A model generated the notes under the pieces. The model did no database searches. It was given only the letters and a program-made list of their open reading frames with translations, and had not been told where the DNA came from. A program made the translations under genes and the position numbers. From Streptomyces gelaticus (GTDB lineage: Bacteria > Actinomycetota > Actinomycetes > Streptomycetales > Streptomycetaceae), in assembly GCF_014649535.1 (NCBI RefSeq), contig NZ_BMTF01000027.1:1-64000 (forward strand): a DNA stretch of 64,000 nt. Direction: 5' to 3'. Below, one piece after another: positions 34,966 through 43,273 of the stretch. Positions within the stretch are counted from its first letter, which is position 1; each line of letters opens with the position of its first letter.

Positions 34966-35694
34966 TCCACTCTCCACTTCCATTCCGATCCAGCGCTTTC
35001 CAACACCCCCACGCATCCGCGCACGGTGATCGTCTCCCACCCGCCTCCCAGTCTTCTCCCACTTTTCTCCCACCCGGGAGGCGGAGAGACAGGCAGCTCG
35101 GCCGTGCGCTGTCGCAAAGTCATGGAGCAATAAGGAGGACCCGCACGGCCGAAACTGTGCGGGCCTCCCGGGTGCGACACCCAGAACATCAGCAACGGTC
35201 GCCGAGGAGGTCGCGGAGCCCGCCTCCCAGCCTGCGGCAACCAGGTCCATGGCGACGATCCGCGCGCACGTGCCCGGTGACCGGCTCACCGCCGCCCGCA
35301 CAGACTCTTCAAGCGCCCCGGGCCGCTTCGTCCTCCCCCATCCGGCGTCCGCGATTCCGATGCCGAGTGCCACACAGGGGACCACTCGGCGTCCGGGTCC
35401 GCGAACTCGCCGAACAAACGGTCAGGAGTGTTGCTACGGAGCCATGATCACTTGCCCCAAAGCACCTCCTGGCCAAAGTCGCTCCGCCGACCCTGCAGGA
35501 CCACATGCCCGTGAATCACACCCCTGAGCCGTGGGCGGGACTCAGCGCAAGCCATGGATGAATCGTGTCATATCGCTTGAAATGACCCATCATTACCTAA
35601 AGTGACGCGGGGTCACAGTGGGTGATCCGCGGCTTGTTGTCGGCGCCACCGGTGTGGCCGGCGAAGGCCGCCTATGCGCGAGTCGGAGGTGCCG
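34966..35694. other. Long gene-free stretch with competing hairpins
   Basis: No coding sequence here can be supported. It holds a run of C-triplets (35036-35075) that on the minus strand forms six GGG blocks suited to a G-quadruplex, then three mutually exclusive pairing segments: TCGGCCGTGCG (35098-35108), its complement CGCACGGCCGA (35142-35152), and GTGCGG (35157-35162), which pairs with CCGCAC (35141-35146) within a GGAGG/CCTCC-extended hairpin. A GTGAC-N5-GTCAC palindrome at 35602-35616 lies just before the YVTN gene. Confidence 0.5.
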
Positions 35695-37188
35695 GTGATC
35701 AGGCGCGAGAGAAGACAGAGTGGGCCGTATCGCAGTTCGGGGCCCGAGGAGAGCGGACATCGATCACGACCATGGGCGTGGGCGCGGGCCTGCTTGGCGG
35801 CGCTGCTCCTGGTGGCGGGACTGGCCTCGCCGGCCGTCACCTCGTCCCCGGCCTGGGCCGCCCCACCCCCGAACATCTACGTCGCCAACCTCAGTTCGAA
35901 CACTGTGTCGGTGATCGACGCCACCACCAACACGGTCACCGCCACCGTCAACGTCGGCGCCGCCCCGTGGGGGGCCGCGGTCACTCCGGACGGCACGCGC
36001 GTCTACGTCGCCAATGAAAACTCGCACAACGTGTCGGTGATCGATACCGCCACCAACACGGTCACCGACACCATCGACGTCGGCACCACTCCGAGGGGTG
36101 TGGCGATCACTCCGGACGGCCTGCACGTCTACGTCACCAACGCGGGCGCGGGCACTGTATCGGTGATCGAGACCGCCACCAACACGGTCACCGACACCAT
36201 CAACGTCCAAGCCGACCCGTCCGCTATCGCGATGGCCCCGGACGGCCTGCACGTCTACGTCACCAACGATCTCTCGAACACTGTGTCGGTGATCGAGACC
36301 GCCACCAACACCGTCACCGACACCATCAACGTCGGCTTCAACCCGATCGGTGTGGCGGTCACCCCGGACAGCACGCACGTCTACGTCGCCAACGATGGCT
36401 CGAACAACGTGTCGGTGATCGACGCCGCCACCAATACAGTCATCGCCAACGTCAACGTCGGCACCAACCCGTACGCTGTAGCGATCACCCCGGACGGCAC
36501 GCACGCCTACGTCGCCAACAACACGAGCGCGGGCACTGTGTCGGTGATCGAGACCGCCACCAACACGGTCACCGACACCGTCAGCGTCGGCACCAACCCG
36601 GCCGGTGTGGCGATCACCCCGGACGGCACGCACGCCTACGTCAGCAACTTCTTCTCGAACAGCGTGTCGGTGATCGAGACCGCCACCAACACCGTCACCG
36701 ACACCGTCACCGTCGGCACCAACCCGCTCGGTGTCGCATCCGTCCCGGCCACCGCGACTCCCAAGCCTTCCTTGACCATCGCCAAGAGCCACACCGGCAG
36801 CTTCACCCCAGGCAGGGGGGTGAGCACCTACACCATCACCGTCGGCAACAACGGGACCGCTCCGACCGACGGCACCACGGTCACCGTGCACGACACCCTC
36901 CCCCCGGAACTCACTGCGGTCGGCCTCAACGGCTCCGGATGGCGCTGCACCCAGTCCACCCTCACCTGCACCCGTAGCACCGTGCTGGCCGCCGGGAGCA
37001 GCTATCCGCCCATCACCCTGAGGGTCCGCGTCGCCCGCAACGCCACCGGCACGGTCACCAACACCGCCACCGTCACCGGGGGCGGCGACACCACCACCCA
37101 CACCGCCACCGACCCGACCGTCATCGACCCCCCGGCTCCCAGCCACCACCACAACCACCACCACAAACACGACCACGACTGGTGGTGA
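35695..37188 (+). CDS. Secreted YVTN beta-propeller protein with DUF11 domain and His-rich tail
   Basis: About 497 residues. A long basic signal peptide (AWARACLAALLLVAGLASPA, cleavage near AWA-AP) is followed by seven YVTN repeats of about 42 residues, each of the form VYVAN-x-VSVI-x-TATNTVTDTI, enough for one closed seven-blade propeller. A DUF11 beta-sandwich (SLTIAKSHTGSFTPGRGVST, TVHDTLPPELTAVGLNG) and a tail SHHHNHHHKHDHDWW end it. I chose the GTG at 35695, with GGAGG five bases away; the ATG at 35674 is an alternative. The His tail suggests metal binding at the cell surface. No sortase motif is seen. Confidence 0.82.
   Translation: MIRRERRQSGPYRSSGPEESGHRSRPWAWARACLAALLLVAGLASPAVTSSPAWAAPPPNIYVANLSSNTVSVIDATTNTVTATVNVGAAPWGAAVTPDGTRVYVANENSHNVSVIDTATNTVTDTIDVGTTPRGVAITPDGLHVYVTNAGAGTVSVIETATNTVTDTINVQADPSAIAMAPDGLHVYVTNDLSNTVSVIETATNTVTDTINVGFNPIGVAVTPDSTHVYVANDGSNNVSVIDAATNTVIANVNVGTNPYAVAITPDGTHAYVANNTSAGTVSVIETATNTVTDTVSVGTNPAGVAITPDGTHAYVSNFFSNSVSVIETATNTVTDTVTVGTNPLGVASVPATATPKPSLTIAKSHTGSFTPGRGVSTYTITVGNNGTAPTDGTTVTVHDTLPPELTAVGLNGSGWRCTQSTLTCTRSTVLAAGSSYPPITLRVRVARNATGTVTNTATVTGGGDTTTHTATDPTVIDPPAPSHHHNHHHKHDHDWW
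35872..36750 (+). repeat. Seven 126-bp coding repeats of the YVTN propeller
   Basis: Seven consecutive units of about 126 bases, each with a near-invariant GTGTCGGTGATCGA block and an ACCGCCACCAACAC block. Units 3, 4, 6 and 7 are very similar in the middle, suggesting gene conversion or recent duplication among blades. Confidence 0.85.
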
Positions 37189-37247
37189 CCACACCGCACC
37201 GCCCGGTACGACGGCAGCGACTCACGGGAGTCCCAAAGCCGTCCGCG

Positions 37248-37341
37248 CCCCATCCGTGGCGATGCTGAAGTCCTTGTCGAGGTGCATCTCAGAGCCCTGG
37301 TCCCAGGCGAGAGAGCGTCTGAGCTGGGCGGGAAGGGCAGA
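37248..37341 (-). pseudogene. IS30-family transposase relic
   Basis: The minus strand reads ALPAQLRRSLAWDQGSEMHL then DKDFSIATD, which is the IS30 DDE-transposase block normally written R-S-L-T-W-D-Q-G-x-E-M with the second catalytic Asp. Homology stops abruptly on both sides; the rest of the transposase is gone. About 30 codons survive. Confidence 0.65.
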
Positions 37342-37458
37342 AACAGTCCGGCCGGTCTGGGAAGCGTGTCCGTACAACGCCCAGGCCGGCCGAAAGGCGC
37401 CCATCCGCCGGACGGGCCCCTGGCTTCGCCGCCCGGTTCGGCAGGCGCGGGCTTCGGG

Positions 37459-37713
37459 TCAGCGCCTGGCGCGGCGGCGGAACAGGTATCCGCCCAGGAC
37501 CATTCCGGCGACCAGGGTCACCGCCAGCACCGCCCAGAGCGGCAGCGTGACGGTGGGGATCCACAGCCGGATCGCGACCGACCCGGTGTTCGCGGCGATG
37601 AACCAGATCGCGAGCCCCGCCAGCGCCACGACTCCGAGGGTGCGGATGCGTACGTTCCGGCCCTTGACGGTCAGGGTCGACGGGGCATGCGGTCCGGACG
37701 TATTCCGTGCCAT
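37459..37713 (-). CDS. Small LapA-like membrane protein
   Basis: 84 residues with two probable helices (IRTLGVVALAGLAIWFIAAN and LPLWAVLAVTLVAGMVLGGY) and a basic end RRRARR. The spacing (N-F-helix, short loop, V-R-LWIP, helix, G-x-x-L) is that of DUF1049/LapA proteins, which in E. coli help assemble the envelope. Its role in Gram-positive bacteria is unknown. Confidence 0.7.
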   Translation of the reverse strand: MARNTSGPHAPSTLTVKGRNVRIRTLGVVALAGLAIWFIAANTGSVAIRLWIPTVTLPLWAVLAVTLVAGMVLGGYLFRRRARR

Positions 37714-37758
37714 GCATCCAGTATCGAGCGGTTCACCGGATCGGGCCTGTCCGGCGGA

Positions 37759-38028
37759 TCAGGGGGTGTCGCCGCGCCATTCCCAGCGGTCGGGGTCGCC
37801 GTCCCGCGGCCCGTACTCCGCTCTGCCGCCCGGTCCGAACCGCCCGATCTCGGTGTTCAGGGCCGCTCCCTCGCGCAGCGCGCGGTCCGTCCAGCCGGTC
37901 ACGTCGAGAAGCAGGCCGTCGAGCGGGCCACCAACCAACTCCCGGTAGGTGTGTCCCGGCCGGGGGCCCGGGTCGGGATCGTCATGGTCGGCGCCGTACA
38001 CGCGCCGCTGCCGCATCAGCTCGTCCAT
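37759..38028 (-). CDS. Hypothetical protein
   Basis: 89 residues, soluble, acidic. Visible blocks are RRVYGADHDDPDPGPRPGHT, YRELVGGPLDGLLLDVTGW and a Trp-rich end. The GGPLDG motif is common in short actinobacterial proteins of unknown function. It lies 45 bases upstream of the small membrane protein on the same strand and could be cotranscribed. Confidence 0.6.
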   Translation of the reverse strand: MDELMRQRRVYGADHDDPDPGPRPGHTYRELVGGPLDGLLLDVTGWTDRALREGAALNTEIGRFGPGGRAEYGPRDGDPDRWEWRGDTP

Positions 38029-38076
38029 GGGGGCAGGATCGCACCCGGCACTGACAATCGCAGAGGGCAGTACGCC

Positions 38077-38370
38077 TCACGGGCCGCACCGGAGCGCCAG
38101 GTGCGCCTCGATGCCCGCGACCTTCTTCGCGTTGTCCGTGCGCAGGAGCCGTCGCATGACGACCGCCTCCGCGGCGGTGATGTCGGCCTCGACGTCGTCG
38201 GTGATCCGCTCCTCTGATCCGGACACCCATGCCGGGGCCTGCCCCCCCGGGGAAGGTCGAGGGCCGGAAAGCCGGTCGGCGACCATCGGAACCTGGCTCT
38301 GCGGCAGCCCCGTGCGCTCGGCGATCTCCCCCACGGCGCTGCCGGGGTGGGCGGCGATGTCACTGGCGAC
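38077..38370 (-). pseudogene. Winged-helix (MarR-like) regulator relic
   Basis: The minus strand encodes SVLTVASDIAAHPGSAVGEI and ERTGLPQSQVPMVADRL, a recognisable winged-helix recognition motif, then a C-terminal half to ALRCGP. No start codon with ribosome site lies near the beginning of the homology; the only in-frame ATG (38538) would add about 55 unrelated residues and overlap the uspA promoter. The most likely reading is a 5'-truncated gene. Confidence 0.45.
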
Positions 38371-38487
38371 GGTCAGGACGGAGCGGGCACTGCCGCCGTG
38401 CGTCGCACGGGCCGATGCGCCGCACGGGCCGAATCGAGTGGCGGCCCCGAAGCAAGTGGCGGAACGTCCCGGATCTTCTGGGCAGAT

Positions 38488-38503
38488 AGGGTCGAAAGTC
38501 CCT
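38488..38503 (+). promoter_or_regulatory. DevR/OsdR-like box before the universal stress gene
   Basis: AGGGTCGAAAGTCCCT lies 62 bases before the start. Dormancy regulators of the DevR type bind GGGAC-TTTAGTCCC-like palindromes. The right half AGTCCC is exact, the left half GGGTC has one change. Universal stress genes are typical members of that regulon in actinobacteria. Confidence 0.35.
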
Positions 38504-38564
38504 GCCGCGCGACAACCGCGCGTACCAGCCTGGAACATGCACCGCCGGAACCTGGAGGGAATTC

Positions 38565-39455
38565 ATGACCAGCACCGACCGTCCCGTGATCGCCGCAGTC
38601 GACGGCTCGTCACACAGCCGCGAGGCACTCGACTGGGCCGCCCACGAAGCCGTACGACGGGGCCTCAGGCTGGCGATCGTGCACGCCCGGACACCCGACC
38701 GCCGCGTCGGACAGGACACGCAGCAGCGCGAGGCGGAGGAGTTGCTCAACCAGTCCGTCCGCAGGGTGTCCGAGATCGCTCCGGAGTTGCAGACCTCGAA
38801 GCTGGCGCCGTTGGACTTCCCATCCGCGGCGCTCACCTCGCTCAGCCGTGACGCCTCCCTCGTGGTCCTCGGTTCGCGCGGTCTGGGCGGTTTCCGGTCC
38901 TTGCTGCTCGGCTCCAACAGCCTGGCGACCGCGTCGATGGCCGACTGCCCGGTGGTCGTGGTCCGCGGTGAGCCGTCGGGCGAGGACGCGACGGAGGCGC
39001 CGAAAACAGCGGAATCGGCGGGGACGGCGGAAACGCACACCGACATCGTCGCGGGCGTGGCCGCCGACGAGAGCAGTGAAGGGGTTCTCGAGTTCGCCTT
39101 CGAGACCACCGCGTCCCGGCCCGGTGCGCGGCTGCGGATCGTGCACGGCTGGACGATGTTCTCCTCGATCCTCTCCGGCGGCCCCGTCTTCGACCGGGAC
39201 GCCGCGGCGCACTCGGCCGAACGGACCCTCGCTGAGCTCACCGCCGGTTGGCGGGAGAAGTATCCGCAGATCGAGGTCGTCAGGGAACCGGTCAGCGGCT
39301 CCGCCTCACGCACCCTGGTCACGGCGTCGGGGACCGCGGCGCTGACCGTGGTCGGGCGTCGCCGGGGCGGCGAGTCCCTCGGGCTCGGGCTCTCCCCCGT
39401 CGCACAGACCACACTCACGCACGCGCTCGGTCCGGTTGCCGTGGTGCCCTGCTGA
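38565..39455 (+). CDS. Tandem universal stress protein
   Basis: 296 residues with two USP domains. Domain 1 (about 5-140) begins PVIAAVDGSSHSREALDWAA and ends with the ATP-binding loop VLGSRGLGGFRSLLLGSNS. Domain 2 (about 160-296) begins DIVAGVAADESSEGVLEFAF and has the looser loop VVGRRRGGESLGLGLSPVAQ. Such tandem proteins bind ATP and accumulate in hypoxia or dormancy. ATG at 38565 follows GGAGGG. A DevR-like box lies upstream. Confidence 0.9.
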   Translation: MTSTDRPVIAAVDGSSHSREALDWAAHEAVRRGLRLAIVHARTPDRRVGQDTQQREAEELLNQSVRRVSEIAPELQTSKLAPLDFPSAALTSLSRDASLVVLGSRGLGGFRSLLLGSNSLATASMADCPVVVVRGEPSGEDATEAPKTAESAGTAETHTDIVAGVAADESSEGVLEFAFETTASRPGARLRIVHGWTMFSSILSGGPVFDRDAAAHSAERTLAELTAGWREKYPQIEVVREPVSGSASRTLVTASGTAALTVVGRRRGGESLGLGLSPVAQTTLTHALGPVAVVPC

Positions 39456-39523
39456 CTGCAGGGTCGCCCCGCCGTGCGTGCACGCCTCTTGGCCTTGCAC
39501 GCCGACGGGCGGACACTGACCCG

Positions 39524-40024
39524 ATGACGCAGCGCGTGGATCTCGCGACCGTGATGGACCGGCTGTCCATCGATGCAGTGATCACCGGCTATGCGACGGC
39601 GGTGGACGACGGCGAATGGGCGGACTACCGTGCCCTGTTCACCACGGACGGCCGTGCCGACTACCGCGGCGCCGGTGGTGTGGAGGGGCCGGCGCACGAA
39701 GTCGCCCAGTGGTTGACGGAGACGATGCGGCACTTCCCCGTACGCCAGCATCTGATCGTCAACCGCCGCATCGACTTCCAGGAGCTGGACGGCTACCCGG
39801 GCGACCACGCCGAGGTGCGGGCCGACTATCTCAACCCGATGCGGCTGGAGAGCACCGCGGCGGGTGCGGAGGCACGGGGCACCGCTCCGAACTTCATCGC
39901 CGGGGGACGGTACGTGTTCACACTGTCGCGTACGGACACCGGCTGGCGGATCCGTACGGTGAACGTCCACGAGAAGTGGCGCAGCACAGGAAACCTCTCG
40001 CCCCTGGACCGGTCCGCAAAGTGA
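39524..40024 (+). CDS. SnoaL-like/NTF2-fold protein
   Basis: 166 residues. The NTF2-like cone is indicated by IDAVITGYATAVDDGEWADY, RALFTTDGRADYRGAGG and GGRYVFTLSRTDTGWRIRTV. The pattern is close to scytalone-dehydratase/SnoaL_4 proteins that act as small-molecule isomerases or dehydratases. No partner enzyme is adjacent, and the gene ends at its own terminator. Confidence 0.82.
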   Translation: MTQRVDLATVMDRLSIDAVITGYATAVDDGEWADYRALFTTDGRADYRGAGGVEGPAHEVAQWLTETMRHFPVRQHLIVNRRIDFQELDGYPGDHAEVRADYLNPMRLESTAAGAEARGTAPNFIAGGRYVFTLSRTDTGWRIRTVNVHEKWRSTGNLSPLDRSAK

Positions 40025-40040
40025 CTGCGGGCGGATCCGG

Positions 40041-40074
40041 TCCTCCGGTGCTTCCGCTCCCCCGCACCGGAGGA
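40041..40074 (+). terminator. Terminator after the SnoaL-like gene
   Basis: TCCTCCGGTGC (40041-40051) pairs perfectly with GCACCGGAGGA (40064-40074) over 11 bp with a 12-base loop, 17 bases past the stop. Confidence 0.75.
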
Positions 40075-40136
40075 AGAACTGCAGAACGTGGCAGCAGGGG
40101 AGAGACTGCTCATCAGGCAGGACGAGGAGGCGCGGC

Positions 40137-41747
40137 ATGCGGATTCCGGCCGGTCGGAGCGAGCGGTGGGAGCGGATGCTGCGGTCCGGCCGGTGGCGCG
40201 GCTGTCTCGCACTGGTTGCGGGGGCGCTGCCCGCACTCGCGTTTCCGGCTCCGTCCCTGTGGTGGCTCGCCGGTGTCGGCCTGGTTCCGTGGCTGCTGCT
40301 CATCCGGTCCGCCGGCACGGGGCGCCGGGCAGCGCTGGAGGGCTGGCTCGGCGGCACCGGATACATGCTCGCGGTGCACAACTGGCTGATGCCGAGCCTC
40401 CATGTCTTCATCGTGATCCTGGCGGCCCTGCTCGGTCTGCTGTGGGCTCCGTGGGGGCTGCTGGTGTTCCGGATGCTGGGCAGGTCCGTGTCCGCCGGGG
40501 CGGTCGCCGCTGCGGTCGTCGTGGTGCCCTGCGGCTGGCTGATGATCGAACTGGCCCGTTCCTGGCAGGCGCTCGGCGGTCCCTGGGGACTGCTCGGCGC
40601 GAGCCAGTGGCAGGTGGCTCCCGCGCTCCGCGTGGCGTCCGTGGGCGGGGTGTGGCTGGTGAGCTTCGTGGTGGTGGCGGTGAACACCGCCGTCGCTCTC
40701 CTCTTCGTGAGTGCGGCCACCCGCACGGTGGCCGCGGTGGGCATCGTGGTGTGCGCTCTGGCCGTGGGTGCGATGGCCGAGTGGGCGCCGCGGCCCGAGC
40801 AGTCGGGGGTGGCCAGGATCGCCGTCGTGCAGCCGGGTGTGTTCACGGGGGTCCACAGCGTCGAACGCCGACTCGCCCGGAGTGAGCAGCTGACCGGCGC
40901 GCTGGCCGGGCGCGATCTCGACCTGGTGGTGTGGGGCGAGAGCAGTGTGGGGATGGATCTGACGCGGCACCCGGACGTCACCGCACGCATCGCCGCCCTG
41001 TCTCGCCGGGTGGGCGCGGATGTGCTGGTCAATATGGACGCCAGGCAGACCGGCCGGTCGGGCCGGACGGGGATCTTCAAGTCGACGGTGCTGGTGGGTC
41101 CGGACGGGCTGACCGGGGACCGCTACGACAAGATGCGGCTGGTGCCTTTCGGCGAGTACATCCCGGCCCGGTCGGTGCTCGGCTGGGCCACGTCCGTGGG
41201 CCGGGCGGCCGGCGAGGACCGGTTGCGGGGCACCCGGCAGGTGACGATGTCGCTGCGGGGGGCCGAGGACGGGAAAGGATTGCGCATCGGGCCGCTGATC
41301 TGCTTCGAGTCCGCGTTCCCCGACATGAGCCGTCGGCTCACCCGGGACGGTGCGCAGCTGCTGGTCGCCCAGTCGTCCACCTCCACGTTCCAGCACAGCT
41401 GGGCACCCTTGCAGCATGCCTCGCTCGGGGCGCTGCGGGCCGCCGAGAACGGTCGCCCGATGGTGCATGCCACGCTCACCGGCGTCAGCACGGCGTACGG
41501 CCCCGGGGGCGAGCGGGTCGGTGCCCCACTCGGTACGGACAGGAGCGGGGCCGCGGTGTTCGACGTACCGCTGGCGACGGGCACCACGCTCTATGTGCGG
41601 CTGGGCGACTGGCCGCTCCAGGGGGCGGCGGCGGTGCTGGCCCTGTTCTGCGCCTTCGAAGCGGTCCGGCCGCTGAGGCGGCGTGGCCGGAACGGGCCCG
41701 CCGGTGCCACCGCGGTCGCCGAGCCGCCCGCCCGCTCCGCGCCATGA
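40137..41747 (+). CDS. lnt: Apolipoprotein N-acyltransferase
   Basis: 536 residues. The N-terminal 200 are membrane helices (LALVAGALPALAFPAPSLWW, FIVILAALLGLLWAPWGLLV). The C-terminal nitrilase domain carries the Lnt triad: Glu in LVVWGESS, Lys in DKMRLVPFGEY, Cys in GPLICFESAFPD. Lnt adds a third acyl chain to the N-terminal Cys of lipoproteins. Streptomyces commonly has two lnt genes; this one stands alone rather than beside polyprenol monophosphomannose synthase. GAGGAGG lies before the ATG. Confidence 0.9.
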   Translation: MRIPAGRSERWERMLRSGRWRGCLALVAGALPALAFPAPSLWWLAGVGLVPWLLLIRSAGTGRRAALEGWLGGTGYMLAVHNWLMPSLHVFIVILAALLGLLWAPWGLLVFRMLGRSVSAGAVAAAVVVVPCGWLMIELARSWQALGGPWGLLGASQWQVAPALRVASVGGVWLVSFVVVAVNTAVALLFVSAATRTVAAVGIVVCALAVGAMAEWAPRPEQSGVARIAVVQPGVFTGVHSVERRLARSEQLTGALAGRDLDLVVWGESSVGMDLTRHPDVTARIAALSRRVGADVLVNMDARQTGRSGRTGIFKSTVLVGPDGLTGDRYDKMRLVPFGEYIPARSVLGWATSVGRAAGEDRLRGTRQVTMSLRGAEDGKGLRIGPLICFESAFPDMSRRLTRDGAQLLVAQSSTSTFQHSWAPLQHASLGALRAAENGRPMVHATLTGVSTAYGPGGERVGAPLGTDRSGAAVFDVPLATGTTLYVRLGDWPLQGAAAVLALFCAFEAVRPLRRRGRNGPAGATAVAEPPARSAP

Positions 41748-41806
41748 GCCGGGAACGGCCCACCCTGTCCCTTGTGCCCGGCCCTGCCGGATGACGCAGG
41801 ACAGGC

Positions 41807-42154
41807 CTACGGGGGGCCGTTCACCGAGACGATGCGCCCCTGTGCGTCGACGGTGAGCGAGACTCGCTCGACCTTGTTGGTCACGGCCAGCACCAGCCAC
41901 ACGGCGCCCCAGAGGAAGCAGGTGAACACCGTCAGGAGGGCGTGCAGCACATGGTTCAACGGGTTCCCCCGGACCATGACGACCTGGGTCTCGGAACGCG
42001 ATTCCACACGCCAGCCGCTCGCGATCCGCTGGTTGACCGCCCAGTCGAGGATCAGGCCGCGCTGCATCTCGTCGGGCGGCCGCCCGTCGGCGGAGTAGTA
42101 GCCCGGCGGCGGCTGGAGCGCTCCCCAGCCCCTTGGCTCGTCGTGAGGTCTCAC
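41807..42154 (-). CDS. Hypothetical membrane protein
   Basis: 115 residues. A Pro-rich start (LQPPPGYYSADGRPP) leads to a polar domain (VNQRIASGWRVESRSETQVV) and a hydrophobic segment HALLTVFTCFLWGAVWLVLA, then SLTVDAQGRIVSVNGPP. GTG start with GGAGG seven bases upstream. Similar one-helix proteins are frequent in actinobacteria and unassigned. The 200 bases upstream hold nothing I can identify. Confidence 0.7.
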   Translation of the reverse strand: MRPHDEPRGWGALQPPPGYYSADGRPPDEMQRGLILDWAVNQRIASGWRVESRSETQVVMVRGNPLNHVLHALLTVFTCFLWGAVWLVLAVTNKVERVSLTVDAQGRIVSVNGPP

Positions 42155-42360
42155 GAGGTCACCTCCACGGGCCGGTGGTCCATCACCTCAGCCTGCATCG
42201 GAGCCCGGTCCGACGCATCCGGAGGCTCGTCGGCCGCAGGTCCGGCGGCCACGAAGCGTGTCCAGGACGTCGGCGCCTGCCTACTGGGACGAGGAAGCCC
42301 TCGGCCTGGCCCTGCCCAACGGCGTTTCGCCCCACAAGAGATCAACTGCGGGACACGGCC

Positions 42361-43260
42361 CTAAACACAGTCCAGGTCGCGCAGGATGCGTTCGCAGAGT
42401 TCGTGGGTCCGCAGGGCGTCTTCGGCGTTCAGCAGTTTTCCGGCGCGTACGTCGTCCAGGAACGACAGCACGCCCTGCTCGATGCCGCGCTGACGGGCCA
42501 CCGGCACCCAGTCGCCGCGCCGCCGCGTGGTCGGCTGCCCCTTGTGGTCGATCACCTCGGCGAGGTTGACGACCTCGCGCTTGGAGTCCTGGCCGGAGAC
42601 CTCCAGCCGTTCCTCGGTCGAGCCGCTGAGCCGGTTCATCGTGCCGATGGCGGTGAATCCGTCGCCGGACAGCTGCAGCACCACGTGGTGCATCAGGCCG
42701 TCGCGGATCCTGGCCTGTACGGCGGTGTGCTCGACCGGCCCCGGCACCAGGAAGCGGAGAGTGTCGACGACATGGATGAAGTCGTCGAGCACCAGGGTGC
42801 GTGGATCCTCCGGCATGCCGACCCGGTTCTTCTGCATGAGGATCAGCTCGCGCGGGTGCTCGGCGCACTGGGCGTAGCCGGGCGCGACCCGGCGGTTGAA
42901 GCCGACGGCGAGGCTCGTTCCGCGTTCCTCGGCGAGGGTCACCAGCCGCTGGGAGTCGGCGAGTTCGTAGGCCAGCGGCTTGTCGACGAAGGTAGCGACG
43001 CCCGCCTCCAGCAGCCGGGCCACGATCTCCGGATGCACCGCCGTCGGGGCGTGGACGAACGCGGCGTCCAGCCCCTGGGCGATCAGCGATTCGAGGTCGG
43101 TGTGGCACTGCGCGGCCGGGATCCGATGGGCCGCGGCGACCGCGGCCAGGGTGGCGGGGGTGCGGGTCTGCAGATGCAGTTCGAGCCCGGGCAGGGAGGT
43201 CAGAACCGGCAGATACGCCTTCTGCGCGATGTCGCCGAGTCCGATGCAGCCGACCTTCAC
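42361..43260 (-). CDS. Gfo/Idh/MocA-family oxidoreductase
   Basis: 299 residues. VGCIGLGDIAQKAYLPVL is the NAD(P)-binding GxGxxA-type loop and LLEAGVATFVDKPLAYELAD carries the family EKP-like (here DKP) motif; LDDFIHVVDTLRFL supplies the D/H catalytic-region pair. These enzymes oxidise or reduce sugars, inositols and similar compounds. GTG start six bases after GGGAG. The gap from the upstream monooxygenase stop is 13 bases, so they form an operon. Confidence 0.88.
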   Translation of the reverse strand: MKVGCIGLGDIAQKAYLPVLTSLPGLELHLQTRTPATLAAVAAAHRIPAAQCHTDLESLIAQGLDAAFVHAPTAVHPEIVARLLEAGVATFVDKPLAYELADSQRLVTLAEERGTSLAVGFNRRVAPGYAQCAEHPRELILMQKNRVGMPEDPRTLVLDDFIHVVDTLRFLVPGPVEHTAVQARIRDGLMHHVVLQLSGDGFTAIGTMNRLSGSTEERLEVSGQDSKREVVNLAEVIDHKGQPTTRRRGDWVPVARQRGIEQGVLSFLDDVRAGKLLNAEDALRTHELCERILRDLDCV

Positions 43261-43273
43261 AGGGGTCTCCCTC

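Noticed and set aside
34009..35385. A long minus-strand frame beginning near 35385, partly outside uppP
   Set aside because: The part outside uppP (35385-34966) has protein-like patches but no stop before it runs antisense into uppP, no ribosome site and no recognised domain.
35872..36750. CRISPR-like array suggested by regular 126-bp repeats
   Set aside because: The repeats are in one reading frame and encode propeller blades; there are no short repeats with unique spacers.
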